DNA from: a virus
IMG/VR virus record: IMGVR_UViG_3300047322_000189
Coordinates: 1 to 37,219 of that record
Length of the DNA: 37,219 nt
Reading direction: 5' to 3' (one strand)
Part shown: one piece after another, positions 1-7,975 of the stretch
Position numbering within the stretch: position 1 is the first letter of the stretch
Layout of the letters: the number at the start of each line of letters is the position of its first letter
Program-made: the position numbers and the translations under genes
Notes under the pieces: model-generated
What the model was told of the DNA's origin: nothing
Databases searched by the model: none
Seen by the model: the letters and a program-made list of their open reading frames with translations, nothing else

Positions 1-207
1 CATGGCTCCCAATATCTTCCCGCCATAGGGGAGGAGAAGCCGCACCAGTATCAGGATACAGACCAGAGCAAAGATCACCCAGAGGATCTGAATAACCTTG
101 GCCGGTATCGGTACTCCGATAACGCTCGTAAGCACCCAGATCACCAGGTAGATGACCAGGGCAAGAAGGCAGATCGTGATGAGTGCGTAGATTATAGCCT
201 CGATCAT
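1..207 (-). CDS. Small two-helix membrane protein, cut by the left edge
   Basis: The frame is open from an ATG at 207 to the window edge (69 codons, no stop), so the protein is partial. It begins MIEAIIYALIT and holds two strongly hydrophobic segments, roughly residues 4-30 and 37-60, separated by a short V-P-I-P-A-K turn. This is the layout of a class II holin or another small phage inner-membrane protein. It starts 5 bases after the stop of the InlB-like gene, and a GGGAG sequence overlaps that stop, so the two are probably co-translated. Its place next to a single-span membrane protein and a double-psi barrel protein makes a lysis role plausible, but nothing in the sequence proves a holin. 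Confidence 0.75.
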   Translation of the reverse strand, partial: MIEAIIYALITICLLALVIYLVIWVLTSVIGVPIPAKVIQILWVIFALVCILILVRLLLPYGGKILGAM

Positions 208-212
208 GGTCG

Positions 213-644
213 TTACTCCCGTGGCCGCTCGATAACAAAAAGCTCTTTTCCGTCGCGCAAGAGTGCATGCGTGATGCCGTCCTCCCGCACAGTGACGTAG
301 ATGACGTGAGCTGGGTTAACCCAGACTGATCGTTGTTGGATCCCCTCGTTGTCGCATTGCGTCAACTTGACGAGATCAAAAACAGTTTTGTCGTAGCGAA
401 AGTGCGCAGTCAGATCAGTGGCGGTGTTGAGGGCGAATGTGTACGAGGGCTCCGTGCTCGCCTCGAGGCCGTTGACGTAGGCCCAATGACTGAATGCGTA
501 ATCGGGATACGCCGTGGCGATGATCGTAACTTCGGTGCCTTGAGGAAAAGTGCCGTCGCCGGCCGTGTCGCCACCGATGCGCGGGAAGGCGGCCGTCGAT
601 AGCGGCACCATCACCGGTGTTGGTTGGATGACATCGTCGCTCAT
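213..644 (-). CDS. Small protein with a divergent InlB B-repeat-like domain
   Basis: The product has 143 residues. Residues about 22-83 follow the pattern of the divergent InlB B-repeat/SHIRT-like beta domains: GDGTFPQGTEVTIIATAYP, then an F-x-x-W core (FSHWAYVNG), then a strand pair ending LTAHF. Such domains in bacterial surface proteins and phage virions mediate binding or act as spacers. The C-terminal half (about 84-143) is a separate beta-rich region without a recognised motif. The start overlaps the stop of the double-psi barrel gene in an ATGA, so the two are coupled. It could be a minor tail or surface-binding protein or an accessory of the lysis cassette. The fold assignment is by pattern only. 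Confidence 0.7.
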   Translation of the reverse strand: MSDDVIQPTPVMVPLSTAAFPRIGGDTAGDGTFPQGTEVTIIATAYPDYAFSHWAYVNGLEASTEPSYTFALNTATDLTAHFRYDKTVFDLVKLTQCDNEGIQQRSVWVNPAHVIYVTVREDGITHALLRDGKELFVIERPRE

Positions 645-1054
645 GCTTCCACTCGCGGCGGCAACACAATGATCTCTAGTTCATCATCCGTATCCACACC
701 CAGCGCATCCATGAGGCCTGGGGAGATGTCGCAGATGCGTTCCGTGCTTTCGGCTGGTCCCCAATCTGCTGGCCTCGCCCAGAAAGCTCTGCCAGTAGCC
801 GGCGATCGAACCAGGCATATCGTGTCGAGCAGATCTTCCTTGGAGATCTCATCGTAGTCCCACCGCATGGCGATGTAGTATTCTTCACCATCCAGGTTTC
901 GACCAAGCGCCTCAGTGGCGCCATCGACAAAAAGGTCTGGTGCCTGCGATACCTCAAAAATAAATGCGAGTGGCTCGCTTTCGGCCATTCCAGTATCGTC
1001 CGATCCCCCAAACCAGCTGCATCTTCCAGAATTTACTTTGCCGGTTACCGTCAT
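641..1054 (-). CDS. Double-psi beta-barrel (RlpA/expansin-like) protein, possible cell-wall enzyme
   Basis: The product has 137 residues. The N-terminal GRCSWFGGSDDTG resembles the G-x-x-S-W-Y-G opening of RlpA and related double-psi barrels. Near the C-terminus, P-A-D-W-G-P followed by ICDISPGLMDALG matches the family's D-R-G-P...ID-L-S...LG signature, including the Asp that is catalytic in RlpA-type lytic transglycosylases and expansins. There is no signal peptide, so an enzyme acting on the wall would need a holin or virion delivery. A good ribosome site (GAGGTGATGCC before ATG) precedes the gene. It sits between a single-span membrane protein and an InlB-like protein, which fits a lysis or wall-remodelling cassette. 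No classical endolysin is visible elsewhere in the window. The fold call is fairly strong; the enzymatic role is inference. Confidence 0.72.
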   Translation of the reverse strand: MTVTGKVNSGRCSWFGGSDDTGMAESEPLAFIFEVSQAPDLFVDGATEALGRNLDGEEYYIAMRWDYDEISKEDLLDTICLVRSPATGRAFWARPADWGPAESTERICDISPGLMDALGVDTDDELEIIVLPPRVEA

Positions 1055-1064
1055 GGCATCACCT

Positions 1065-1373
1065 CTAGCAACTTGTTGGCGACCATTTCAGCGCATCAGC
1101 TCGCGCGCGTTGATAGGCAACGATCGAACTCTGCAGTCCAGCTGATGCTCGGTCTGGCTGCTGGTGCGGATCCTTGAGCCAGCCAGTGAACAGATGCTTC
1201 ACGTTATCTTTGAACGCAGTATCAACCGCCTCGAGAACCTGCGCGCGAATGTGGACACGATCTTCGTCAGTGACGCAGGTTGGCACCGCTGGCGGTTCTG
1301 AGTGTGCGGCAAGAATAATGGCGCCGATAACAACCAGCAGGATCAGCGACACGATGGCCCTGGCCTGTGTCAT
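1065..1373 (-). CDS. Single-span membrane protein with a soluble C-terminal domain
   Basis: The product has 102 residues. Residues 5-23 (ARAIVSLILLVVIGAIILA) form one hydrophobic helix, followed by a short Pro-rich linker and a mostly helical domain containing H-L-F-T-G-W-L-K-D and an alternating Tyr/Arg/Ala segment near the end. It lacks a lipobox directly after the helix, so a signal-anchor topology is likelier than a lipoprotein. It starts inside the stop of the preceding gene (ATGA). The topology and the left-end position resemble an inner-membrane spanin, but the coiled coil expected of Rz is weak, so the function is left open. Confidence 0.75.
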   Translation of the reverse strand: MTQARAIVSLILLVVIGAIILAAHSEPPAVPTCVTDEDRVHIRAQVLEAVDTAFKDNVKHLFTGWLKDPHQQPDRASAGLQSSIVAYQRARADALKWSPTSC

Positions 1374-1816
1374 TTCTTTTCTAGTTTTTCTAAACGCGCG
1401 ACAATCGCGTCGAGCGCAGACATGATTTGTTTTTCTATTCGTGTCGCTTGCGGCGGCGGCGGCGGAGGAGGATCTGTAAAAGATCCATCGGCAGGATTAT
1501 AAATCTTGTTTCTAAAATCTTTGACAGGATCGGTGCCGGTATAATCAGTAACCTCAAATACCATCGCGTTAGGAGGAACTACTGCTGTGGGGTCATACCC
1601 TACAGGCCCAACAATATAAGTGCTGTCTGCTTGAATATACGCCGCTCCAACCACGTGACCAGAACCAAAATTACTATTTCCGTTAGTAGCGTGACAATAA
1701 ACATACCAATCGACCTGATCACCTTGTCTTTGAAAAAACAAAGCTGATTTAGGAACGCCAAGAGCTGGCTCTTCTGGTTTGTAACTGACCCAAAACCCGT
1801 GATCTATAACGGTCAT
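1370..1816 (-). CDS. Unknown protein downstream of the tail fibre genes, with C-terminal coiled coil
   Basis: The product has 148 residues. The first 105 or so are beta-rich with many aromatic residues (W, Y, F). A run of seven prolines at about residues 115-123 then breaks to a short amphipathic helix, QIMSALDAIVARLEKLEKK, that looks like a trimerising or docking coiled coil. Globular domain, polyproline spacer and coiled coil is a common arrangement for small virion-attached or chaperone proteins. It directly follows the tail fibre genes, so a fibre assembly or tip role is plausible. The ribosome site is AAGGATCTCATC before the ATG. No family is recognised. Confidence 0.72.
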   Translation of the reverse strand: MTVIDHGFWVSYKPEEPALGVPKSALFFQRQGDQVDWYVYCHATNGNSNFGSGHVVGAAYIQADSTYIVGPVGYDPTAVVPPNAMVFEVTDYTGTDPVKDFRNKIYNPADGSFTDPPPPPPPQATRIEKQIMSALDAIVARLEKLEKK

Positions 1817-1827
1817 GATGAGATCCT

Positions 1828-2685
1828 TTATACACTGTCAACGGTAAACCAAGTTCCATAAGAATTTTGAAGTTGCAGGTAAGAAAAACCAAAACTCGCC
1901 GAAGGTGCTCCCTCGCCCGCAACAAAATAAGCATAAGTGCAAACCGATCCACCATAACCATTGCCTGCGCCAGCAACCAATCGTCCGCCAATAACAGCGG
2001 AGCCGGGATTTGGGAAATCACGCGATGTCCAAATTTTTGCGTTGGTTCCCCAAGACCAGCCACCAATCCAAAAATTTCCATGATCGTCCATACCAAGATT
2101 GGCACCAAACGCGCCAGCAACAAGAAAAGAAATCATAGGCTGATTGCCGGCGGGGGCATTGATCAGCATGGTGCCTGGGCCAGCCTGCCCAATATAACCA
2201 GGAGAATAATTTGTAAGGCTTAGGCTATTAACGAGGCCGTTGATATTGGCAGCAGCGGCCGTCAAAGTACCGCCTGCGGTAATGTTGCCATTGGCGTACA
2301 GGCTGCCATTTACACTTGGATTTGTGATCGGCAAATAATATCCAGACACCCAAGCCGTGTTTGGTATTGAAGCTGTTGCGTTGCCAGCAGCCGGAGTAGG
2401 AACGCGAGCGTCTCCAGTAAACAAAGGGCTAGCAAGCGGCGCGCGTGTGGTGTCAGTCGGGTGGACGTGATCCTCACGCGAATAAGGAATTGCCGATCCG
2501 ACAGCGGCCCCCGCATCCATCAATGGCAACTGCACACTCGGTGGCGCTAGCGCACCTCCGCCAATTCCGCTCGAGATCGTTGTCCATTTTTCGCCATCCC
2601 ATGTGTAAACAGGCAGACCAGGCACAGCAGGAACTGGCCACCTGTCTCCAGGTGCTGGCGAGTTTGGAAAGTTAATTGCCGCCAT
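1828..2685 (-). CDS. Tail fibre or appendage protein with DHVHP motif
   Basis: The product has 285 residues. The N-terminus (FPNSPAPGDRWP, then YTWDGEKW) and the R-E-D-H-V-H-P-T-D motif at about residue 70 are typical of phage tail fibre and tail spike proteins, as is the following block with LASPLFTGDA. The Gly/Asn/Ser-rich remainder fits a trimeric beta fibre, and the C-terminal 100 residues are rich in Gly, Trp and Tyr as in a distal receptor-binding tip. It lies 8 bases downstream of another fibre gene and probably forms the host-recognition apparatus with it. The ribosome site is TGAGGTGACAA. The receptor cannot be inferred. Confidence 0.8.
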   Translation of the reverse strand: MAAINFPNSPAPGDRWPVPAVPGLPVYTWDGEKWTTISSGIGGGALAPPSVQLPLMDAGAAVGSAIPYSREDHVHPTDTTRAPLASPLFTGDARVPTPAAGNATASIPNTAWVSGYYLPITNPSVNGSLYANGNITAGGTLTAAAANINGLVNSLSLTNYSPGYIGQAGPGTMLINAPAGNQPMISFLVAGAFGANLGMDDHGNFWIGGWSWGTNAKIWTSRDFPNPGSAVIGGRLVAGAGNGYGGSVCTYAYFVAGEGAPSASFGFSYLQLQNSYGTWFTVDSV

Positions 2686-2693
2686 TTGTCACC

Positions 2694-3710
2694 TCACGCA
2701 AAGCCCTTTGAGAAAACGCAATACAGGTTCGCGCCATCGCAGGAATATGTGAACGTATCGATCGCGCCCCCTGCTGTTGACAACACCGGCTTAACGCCAC
2801 CAGGGAACTTGTACTTAGATCCCCACGTCGTAATAGTTTTGCTGCCGCCGCTGTCCTGGATCAAATAAAACGTGCCGCGCTGCCCAGGCTTTATGTTGAT
2901 TGGATTGTTCAGCACGGAAACACCGCTACTGATCGTCCACGTTACATCAAGGCCGATAGCAAAATCCGGCGTAATCGTTCCTGCTGTGCCTGCGCCATAC
3001 GGCGGCCCCATGTACATGAATGAATTAAAATCAGGCTGTGGACAGGCGATAACCCACTGCACACTGTCGCCATCGTCATAGCGCATATAAAGCAGGCCGG
3101 TGTCAGTCTCCCACCACATGGTGCCTGGAACAGCTATCGGCGGAGGAGTGGCTGACGGGATCACCGCGATGCGGGCGTCGACGTATTGCTTTGGAACGGC
3201 ATGCAATAAGGCGGTGGGATCTCCCGACAAAGTTAAAGGTCCGGTCATTGTATCGCCGGCCTTGAGAACAAAGTCAGCCACGCTTCCGATCGCCCACGCA
3301 GCCCACACACCGGCGACCTTAACGCGCGCATACACCGTATGCTTGGCGTCAGTCATATCTCGCGCTTCGATCGCGATATTATTGTTATCGCTCTGGTAGC
3401 AGATGCCTATGAAGCTGTGCCCATCGATTGGTTCGTTGGTAGCGCCGGCACCCGAATAAAACGAGCCAGCTACGAAAGGGAAGCTGTCGTAATTGTCGAC
3501 AAGCTGCAGTGCCTCTTCGGCGCCTAGCGAGGCCAGCGCGCCTGCTGCACTGCTCGCGCCAGTACCGCCGGCAACGACCGGCCTCGGTGCATTGAGATCC
3601 TGCTCAACATCGTGCGCAAACGTATTGTACTTTGCGCTCTCGATCGTTGTGTCGGGCGCGCCCTCTGTACCCAGCGGGATATGATAAACTTGTGAGCCAT
3701 CGCGTGGCAT
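2694..3710 (-). CDS. Tail fibre protein
   Basis: The product has 338 residues. The N-terminal 50 residues contain the fibre-base pattern YNTFAHDVEQDLN followed by PRPVVAGGTGASS, which is common in podophage fibres at the end that joins the particle. Around residues 150-180 there is a classical fibre-shaft repeat, VLKAGDTMTGPLTLSGDP then AVPKQYVD. The C-terminal third, with TWGSKYKFPGGVKP and YSCDGANLYCV, resembles a C-terminal fibre domain seen in many phages. The start overlaps the upstream stop as TAATG, so expression is coupled to the putative ejection protein gene before it. The call as a fibre is confident; order relative to the 285-residue protein in the particle is unknown. Confidence 0.85.
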   Translation of the reverse strand: MPRDGSQVYHIPLGTEGAPDTTIESAKYNTFAHDVEQDLNAPRPVVAGGTGASSAAGALASLGAEEALQLVDNYDSFPFVAGSFYSGAGATNEPIDGHSFIGICYQSDNNNIAIEARDMTDAKHTVYARVKVAGVWAAWAIGSVADFVLKAGDTMTGPLTLSGDPTALLHAVPKQYVDARIAVIPSATPPPIAVPGTMWWETDTGLLYMRYDDGDSVQWVIACPQPDFNSFMYMGPPYGAGTAGTITPDFAIGLDVTWTISSGVSVLNNPINIKPGQRGTFYLIQDSGGSKTITTWGSKYKFPGGVKPVLSTAGGAIDTFTYSCDGANLYCVFSKGFA

Positions 3711-5083
3711 TACTGCCCCCTATTCTGATTAACCAGTGCCTGGGTGATGGCGTTACGCATAACAAAATTCTGCGCTGGTGTTCCTGGGTAATAAAGCGGG
3801 TTTGCATTGTCTGCAGCTTGCCGCTCGAGAAAGAGGGGTGAGTCCTGGCGCACCATATTGCCGGCTTTTTCAACGGCACTACGGCGAGCTACACCAGATC
3901 CATATCTAAGACCACCGGCGACCGTTTCTGGAATTAGTGCAGCCGCTGGCGCTACAGCAGGGCCGCCAAAAAAGGCAGCAACAGCACCAGGTCCGCCGGC
4001 GAGAGTACCGCGAATAAGCTGTCCAGACAGCGTCTTACCGCCAACAAGGTTAGCTGCTGTATCAAGAGAATTGATAAGAGGTGTGCCGTGATACGCCTTG
4101 TCTATTGCGGCAACCTGTTCGTCAGTAAACCCGCGAAGTCGCTTGCTTTTGTTTTCAACTAAGGCTCGCGTTTGTGCAGCTATAGATTTTCCTTCATCGC
4201 CGGTGGCGCCAGATCCTCTCGACAAGATGGTATCTGTGATCGCACCGCGGCTGCCAGCTCCATAATCTCCAACAAACTTTTCTACGCTAGGATCTCCGGT
4301 GCTCTTTAGATAATCGTAGAGCATCGTCTTGCCTTCTTGGCCGGCAGCTTCCCCCTTCTTGCCGGCTTGGCTTAAGCCAAAGCGCAATTGATTGATGTCC
4401 TCCGGTGTAATGAACGGTTGAGTTTTTGCTTTCTCGGCAAAGACATCGACAGACTTGTGTGCCAACGGCGCAGATCCAGGGATGTCAAACTGGCTTATCT
4501 GACCAAACCTATCCTTCATGCTTGACGCCAGCTGTGTCGCATCAGCTGACGGCCAGATCTGCGGTGATTTCACAAACTCATTAAGCCGCTGAATGCCGCT
4601 GGCCTTAAGCTGATCACTTGATGGCGATGCCAGAAACTCGCGCGCGGGGTTCTCAGCAAAGTTGAGCGGGATCCTGGTTGCGGCATTGACGCCTTCACTC
4701 AACGCGGCCTTGCCTAAGCTTGCACCAGGTATCACACCGATTGAGCTGATGGCCGCCTTACCGTAATCGCCCTGGTTAGCGTAGTGCTGTACATCGGCCC
4801 CGGCCATCAATGGGCCGGCTGGCGTCAACCCCAACACGTCGCGTGTGCCTCGGCCAAACTTTCCGGCTGTATACGGATCCGCTCCTAATGCGCTGTAGGC
4901 ATCTTGCAGCTTGTTACCAACCCATTCCGACCAGCTCGGGGTGTATGGTTTCAGTTCGCCAAAAGGTTGGTTGAGCTTTCCTTGCTGCACAAACGGATTA
5001 GGCGAAGCAGCTTGTTCCGGCGGCTTCTCATCATCTGGCTTTATAAACGGATTGGGGCTGTCGAAAGAATAGGTATCACTCAT
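3710..5083 (-). CDS. Probable internal virion (ejection) protein
   Basis: The product has 457 residues. The N-terminus carries two copies of a short motif, S-P-N-P-F-[IV], at about residues 9-14 and 27-32. Most of the rest is alpha-helical, low in cysteine, with a Gly/Ala/Pro-rich hydrophobic stretch near residues 345-390 (GGPGAVAAFFGGPAVAPAAA) that could insert in a membrane. It ends with RNAITQAL, a peptide also present in the protein encoded at 9456-9929. It is the third of three large genes after the nozzle gene, the position of P22 gp7/gp20/gp16-type ejection proteins. The start overlaps the upstream stop (ATGA). Function is inferred from position and composition. Confidence 0.7.
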   Translation of the reverse strand: MSDTYSFDSPNPFIKPDDEKPPEQAASPNPFVQQGKLNQPFGELKPYTPSWSEWVGNKLQDAYSALGADPYTAGKFGRGTRDVLGLTPAGPLMAGADVQHYANQGDYGKAAISSIGVIPGASLGKAALSEGVNAATRIPLNFAENPAREFLASPSSDQLKASGIQRLNEFVKSPQIWPSADATQLASSMKDRFGQISQFDIPGSAPLAHKSVDVFAEKAKTQPFITPEDINQLRFGLSQAGKKGEAAGQEGKTMLYDYLKSTGDPSVEKFVGDYGAGSRGAITDTILSRGSGATGDEGKSIAAQTRALVENKSKRLRGFTDEQVAAIDKAYHGTPLINSLDTAANLVGGKTLSGQLIRGTLAGGPGAVAAFFGGPAVAPAAALIPETVAGGLRYGSGVARRSAVEKAGNMVRQDSPLFLERQAADNANPLYYPGTPAQNFVMRNAITQALVNQNRGQ

Positions 5084-7974
5084 GGGGATGTAGCTCCCCT
5101 TCGCCGCGCCGCGCGTTCAGCGCGAGCCAACTCTAGATCTGCTGCACCAGTACCGTAGACGCTATCAAAGTGCTGACGCACACCAGGATATTTCTGACTG
5201 TCCAGCTCTATTAGCTTTTTGATTGCATCCGCTGGCGCCGTTTCATAGTTGGTGATTTCATAGCGAGCCCTTGCATTAGCGAGAGGACCGTCAAGCACCT
5301 TACCGATTTTATCTTCGTAAGTATTTAGACGTTCACGCGCATCACGTTCATTCTGTGCAATCAATTTCTTGATCGTGCTCAATTGATACGTTGGATCAGC
5401 ACCAACACCGCCGCGGGCGATATCAAGTTCTGTCGGGCTGACCCTGTTGCCAAGACCCACCTTGCCTGCACCGCCGCGGATAGTTTCAACACCGGTAGCC
5501 AACATTGCGTCAGCTGCAGCCTTAAACATTTCAGTATTGGAAGCCTCGTCTCCGGCACCGGGATTTTTAGACATCCATGCGTGCAGCTTCGCTATGTTTA
5601 ATTTTTGATCTGCACCTAGTCCGGTTATGATACCATTGTTAATAGCTTCTCTGACGATGGCAGCCTGCCGCAACAGGCTATTGCTTTTGGTTGCTTCGGC
5701 TTTGTCTGCATCAAGGCCGGCATAGACAGTGTTCACATCTTGGCCGCCAAGCCAGCGTTTCACATCGGCGTCGTATTGCTTGCCCTGCAGCTCGAGCCTT
5801 CCGGTCGCTGCTTCTCGTTGACCTTTAGGTGTTGCCTCTTCGCGCCTAGCGGCCTCTTGAGCATCCCAGGCAGTTTTGTCTCGTGTATACCGATCCAGTA
5901 GCTCTGCGTTGTACTGCTCACGCTGTCTAGCGCCAATGTCTGCAAGGGCTTTAGCGCGAGCAGCAAGAGCAGGCGTACCCGCAAGAGCTGGGTTACTTAG
6001 TATTTTCTGTGCCTCTAGTTCGTTTGGAGATGCGGGCATCATCGTTGGGTACACCGGTTCTTTCAGCTGACGCGGAGCTACCTCAACGCCAACTTGCGGC
6101 GCTGGCGGCCGTGGTTCGATGGTTGACGTTGGCGGAGGTGCCAGTTGTCCTGGCGGCACTTGCGGCGCGCGCGCTTGCGGTACGCTTGGATAGCCACCCA
6201 ACGGAACGCCAGCCTGCGCCGTGGCGCCCATCGGCGGCGCCGGCGCCATGTCCACAACGGTCGGTGGGTTAGAAGAACCCCCCGTCAAATCCACCCCAGA
6301 GGTCGCCGGGGCTGTTGGCCCCGACTGAGTAGGGTCCGGCTGCGGCACCCCCGGTACCGTGGCAGGTGGCTGACCCATGGATGCACCAGTGATGGCATCA
6401 CGGCGCGCATTGATTGATGCGGTGGGATCCAGAGATCCCATCGGGCTTAGACCAGGCTGTGGTGCATCGCTAACAACGCCGGCCCTGCCAGCGTCCAATG
6501 ATGCTGTGGCGCGGAATGGGGATCCTGGCCTGCGGGTATTGCCGGCAGCAATCTCGAGCAGCCGCGCATCTGGTGCATTCTCTTCTGGTGAGGCCTGCTG
6601 TGGCTGTTGCGCCTGCTGCGCCAGCATCGCCAAGGCAATGCCGTCGCGTCCTGGTCCTGGTCCGGCAGGGCTACCCTGTGCGACAGCCGGGACACCGCCT
6701 CCGCTACCACCCCCGCCACCACCGCTGCCATCAGGAGCTGCATTTGGATCCAGGCCGGCAAGATATTGTCTGCCATAGTCTCTAACAGTCAGCCTGCCAA
6801 ACCTGTCCGTAGCATTTGGATTTTGCATGCCGCGCTCGCCGGCATACCAAGCCCTTGCGGCGCCCTCTTCGCCATACTTGCCGACCAGGCGCGTACCAAA
6901 CTCACCGGTGAAGACTGCGTCTTGTGCTTCTGGATTATTTTTGAATTGGTTTGGCGTCATCGCCTTACCAAGATATTTTTCCGTCAGAGCTGGGATTTCT
7001 TTTCCGGCGACTTGATATTTTCCATAAACGTAGTCGCCTCTCCCAGTATTCGTCACCAGAGAATACGGATCTTTAGCGCCACCGCTTTCAATGCCGCCAA
7101 TCGACCGCTTGCGCGCAGTCATCAGATCGGCGCCGGCGTCGATCGCGTTGAACCCACCCTCTTCCGGCGTTGCGTTAGCGAGATCACGCGGCATAGGCGG
7201 CCGCGGTGGCGGCATTGGCGTCCCAGGTGCAGGCACAGGAGAGCCACTAGGCCGCGCAAAAGCGGCAAGCTGCGGCTGCGCCATTGTCGATGGATCGATT
7301 GCGTTGTTGCCGCCAGACAGCTGCGCCCGCATGTTGGGGTCGACTGATACCGGCGGCACCGGCCTCTGCGCTGGCGGCAGCACGTCATTAACGGCAGAAA
7401 AACGCGATGCCACACTCGCTGGAAATGGGCTCTCTGCTGGTGGCGGCGCCGGCGTACCGAAATCACCGGCAGTCAATCCCGCCGTTGCAAATTGCGACAG
7501 GTCTGGAACGCCCCCGCCAGGGGCGTCTTGCGGCTCGGTTGCGGCCGCCATGCTGGCAGGAGTAACAGCGGCGTCAGCAGTCGTTGTTGGTGCCGGCTCC
7601 ACAGCAGCTGGCGCCTGACTTGTTTTCTGTGGAGCCGATAGGACGGCTGGCTTGCCGTTAGGAGCGACAGGGATTGGAGCTGCATCGATCGGCTTGCCAC
7701 TGATGGCAGCTTGCTGGGCGAGGTATCGCTTTTCCGCCATGTCGAGGCCGATACCCTGCAGAGCATTGCCTATGCTCTCGCCCAGGTACGTCATCCCCTC
7801 GCCTTTGTTCTTGGGGAAGCCCTTCTGCCTCGAGGCCAACGCCAGCGCGATCGCGCGGCGCCGCTGCAGCTCCTCATAGGTCAGTGGCGTATTGCCGCCA
7901 AAAATCGATGGCAATTGGCCGCCACCAAAAAGACTACCAAACGAGCTGTCAGTTGTTGTGTTGTCGTCTGCCAT
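5080..7974 (-). CDS. Large internal virion protein with lysozyme-like transglycosylase domain
   Basis: The product has 964 residues. Residues about 288-408 match a lysozyme-like lytic transglycosylase domain: S-I-G-G-I-E-S-G-G with candidate catalytic Glu296, VYGKYQV, a helix with Q-D-A-V-F, then AARAWYAGE. The regions before (about 95-270) and after (about 410-640) are Pro/Ala/Gly-rich and probably unfolded, and the C-terminal 320 residues are charged and helical. Such proteins are packaged in the head or tail and open the peptidoglycan during DNA entry, as T7 gp16 does. Its place between two other putative ejection proteins supports this. The start codon lies one base after the upstream stop. 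Confidence 0.8.
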   Translation of the reverse strand: MADDNTTTDSSFGSLFGGGQLPSIFGGNTPLTYEELQRRRAIALALASRQKGFPKNKGEGMTYLGESIGNALQGIGLDMAEKRYLAQQAAISGKPIDAAPIPVAPNGKPAVLSAPQKTSQAPAAVEPAPTTTADAAVTPASMAAATEPQDAPGGGVPDLSQFATAGLTAGDFGTPAPPPAESPFPASVASRFSAVNDVLPPAQRPVPPVSVDPNMRAQLSGGNNAIDPSTMAQPQLAAFARPSGSPVPAPGTPMPPPRPPMPRDLANATPEEGGFNAIDAGADLMTARKRSIGGIESGGAKDPYSLVTNTGRGDYVYGKYQVAGKEIPALTEKYLGKAMTPNQFKNNPEAQDAVFTGEFGTRLVGKYGEEGAARAWYAGERGMQNPNATDRFGRLTVRDYGRQYLAGLDPNAAPDGSGGGGGGSGGGVPAVAQGSPAGPGPGRDGIALAMLAQQAQQPQQASPEENAPDARLLEIAAGNTRRPGSPFRATASLDAGRAGVVSDAPQPGLSPMGSLDPTASINARRDAITGASMGQPPATVPGVPQPDPTQSGPTAPATSGVDLTGGSSNPPTVVDMAPAPPMGATAQAGVPLGGYPSVPQARAPQVPPGQLAPPPTSTIEPRPPAPQVGVEVAPRQLKEPVYPTMMPASPNELEAQKILSNPALAGTPALAARAKALADIGARQREQYNAELLDRYTRDKTAWDAQEAARREEATPKGQREAATGRLELQGKQYDADVKRWLGGQDVNTVYAGLDADKAEATKSNSLLRQAAIVREAINNGIITGLGADQKLNIAKLHAWMSKNPGAGDEASNTEMFKAAADAMLATGVETIRGGAGKVGLGNRVSPTELDIARGGVGADPTYQLSTIKKLIAQNERDARERLNTYEDKIGKVLDGPLANARARYEITNYETAPADAIKKLIELDSQKYPGVRQHFDSVYGTGAADLELARAERAARRRGATSP

Positions 7975-7975
7975 G

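Noticed and set aside
6607-7347. Plus-strand open frame (246 residues)
   Set aside because: It lies wholly within the 964-residue virion protein gene, and its product is low-complexity Arg/His/Ala-rich as expected of a shadow.
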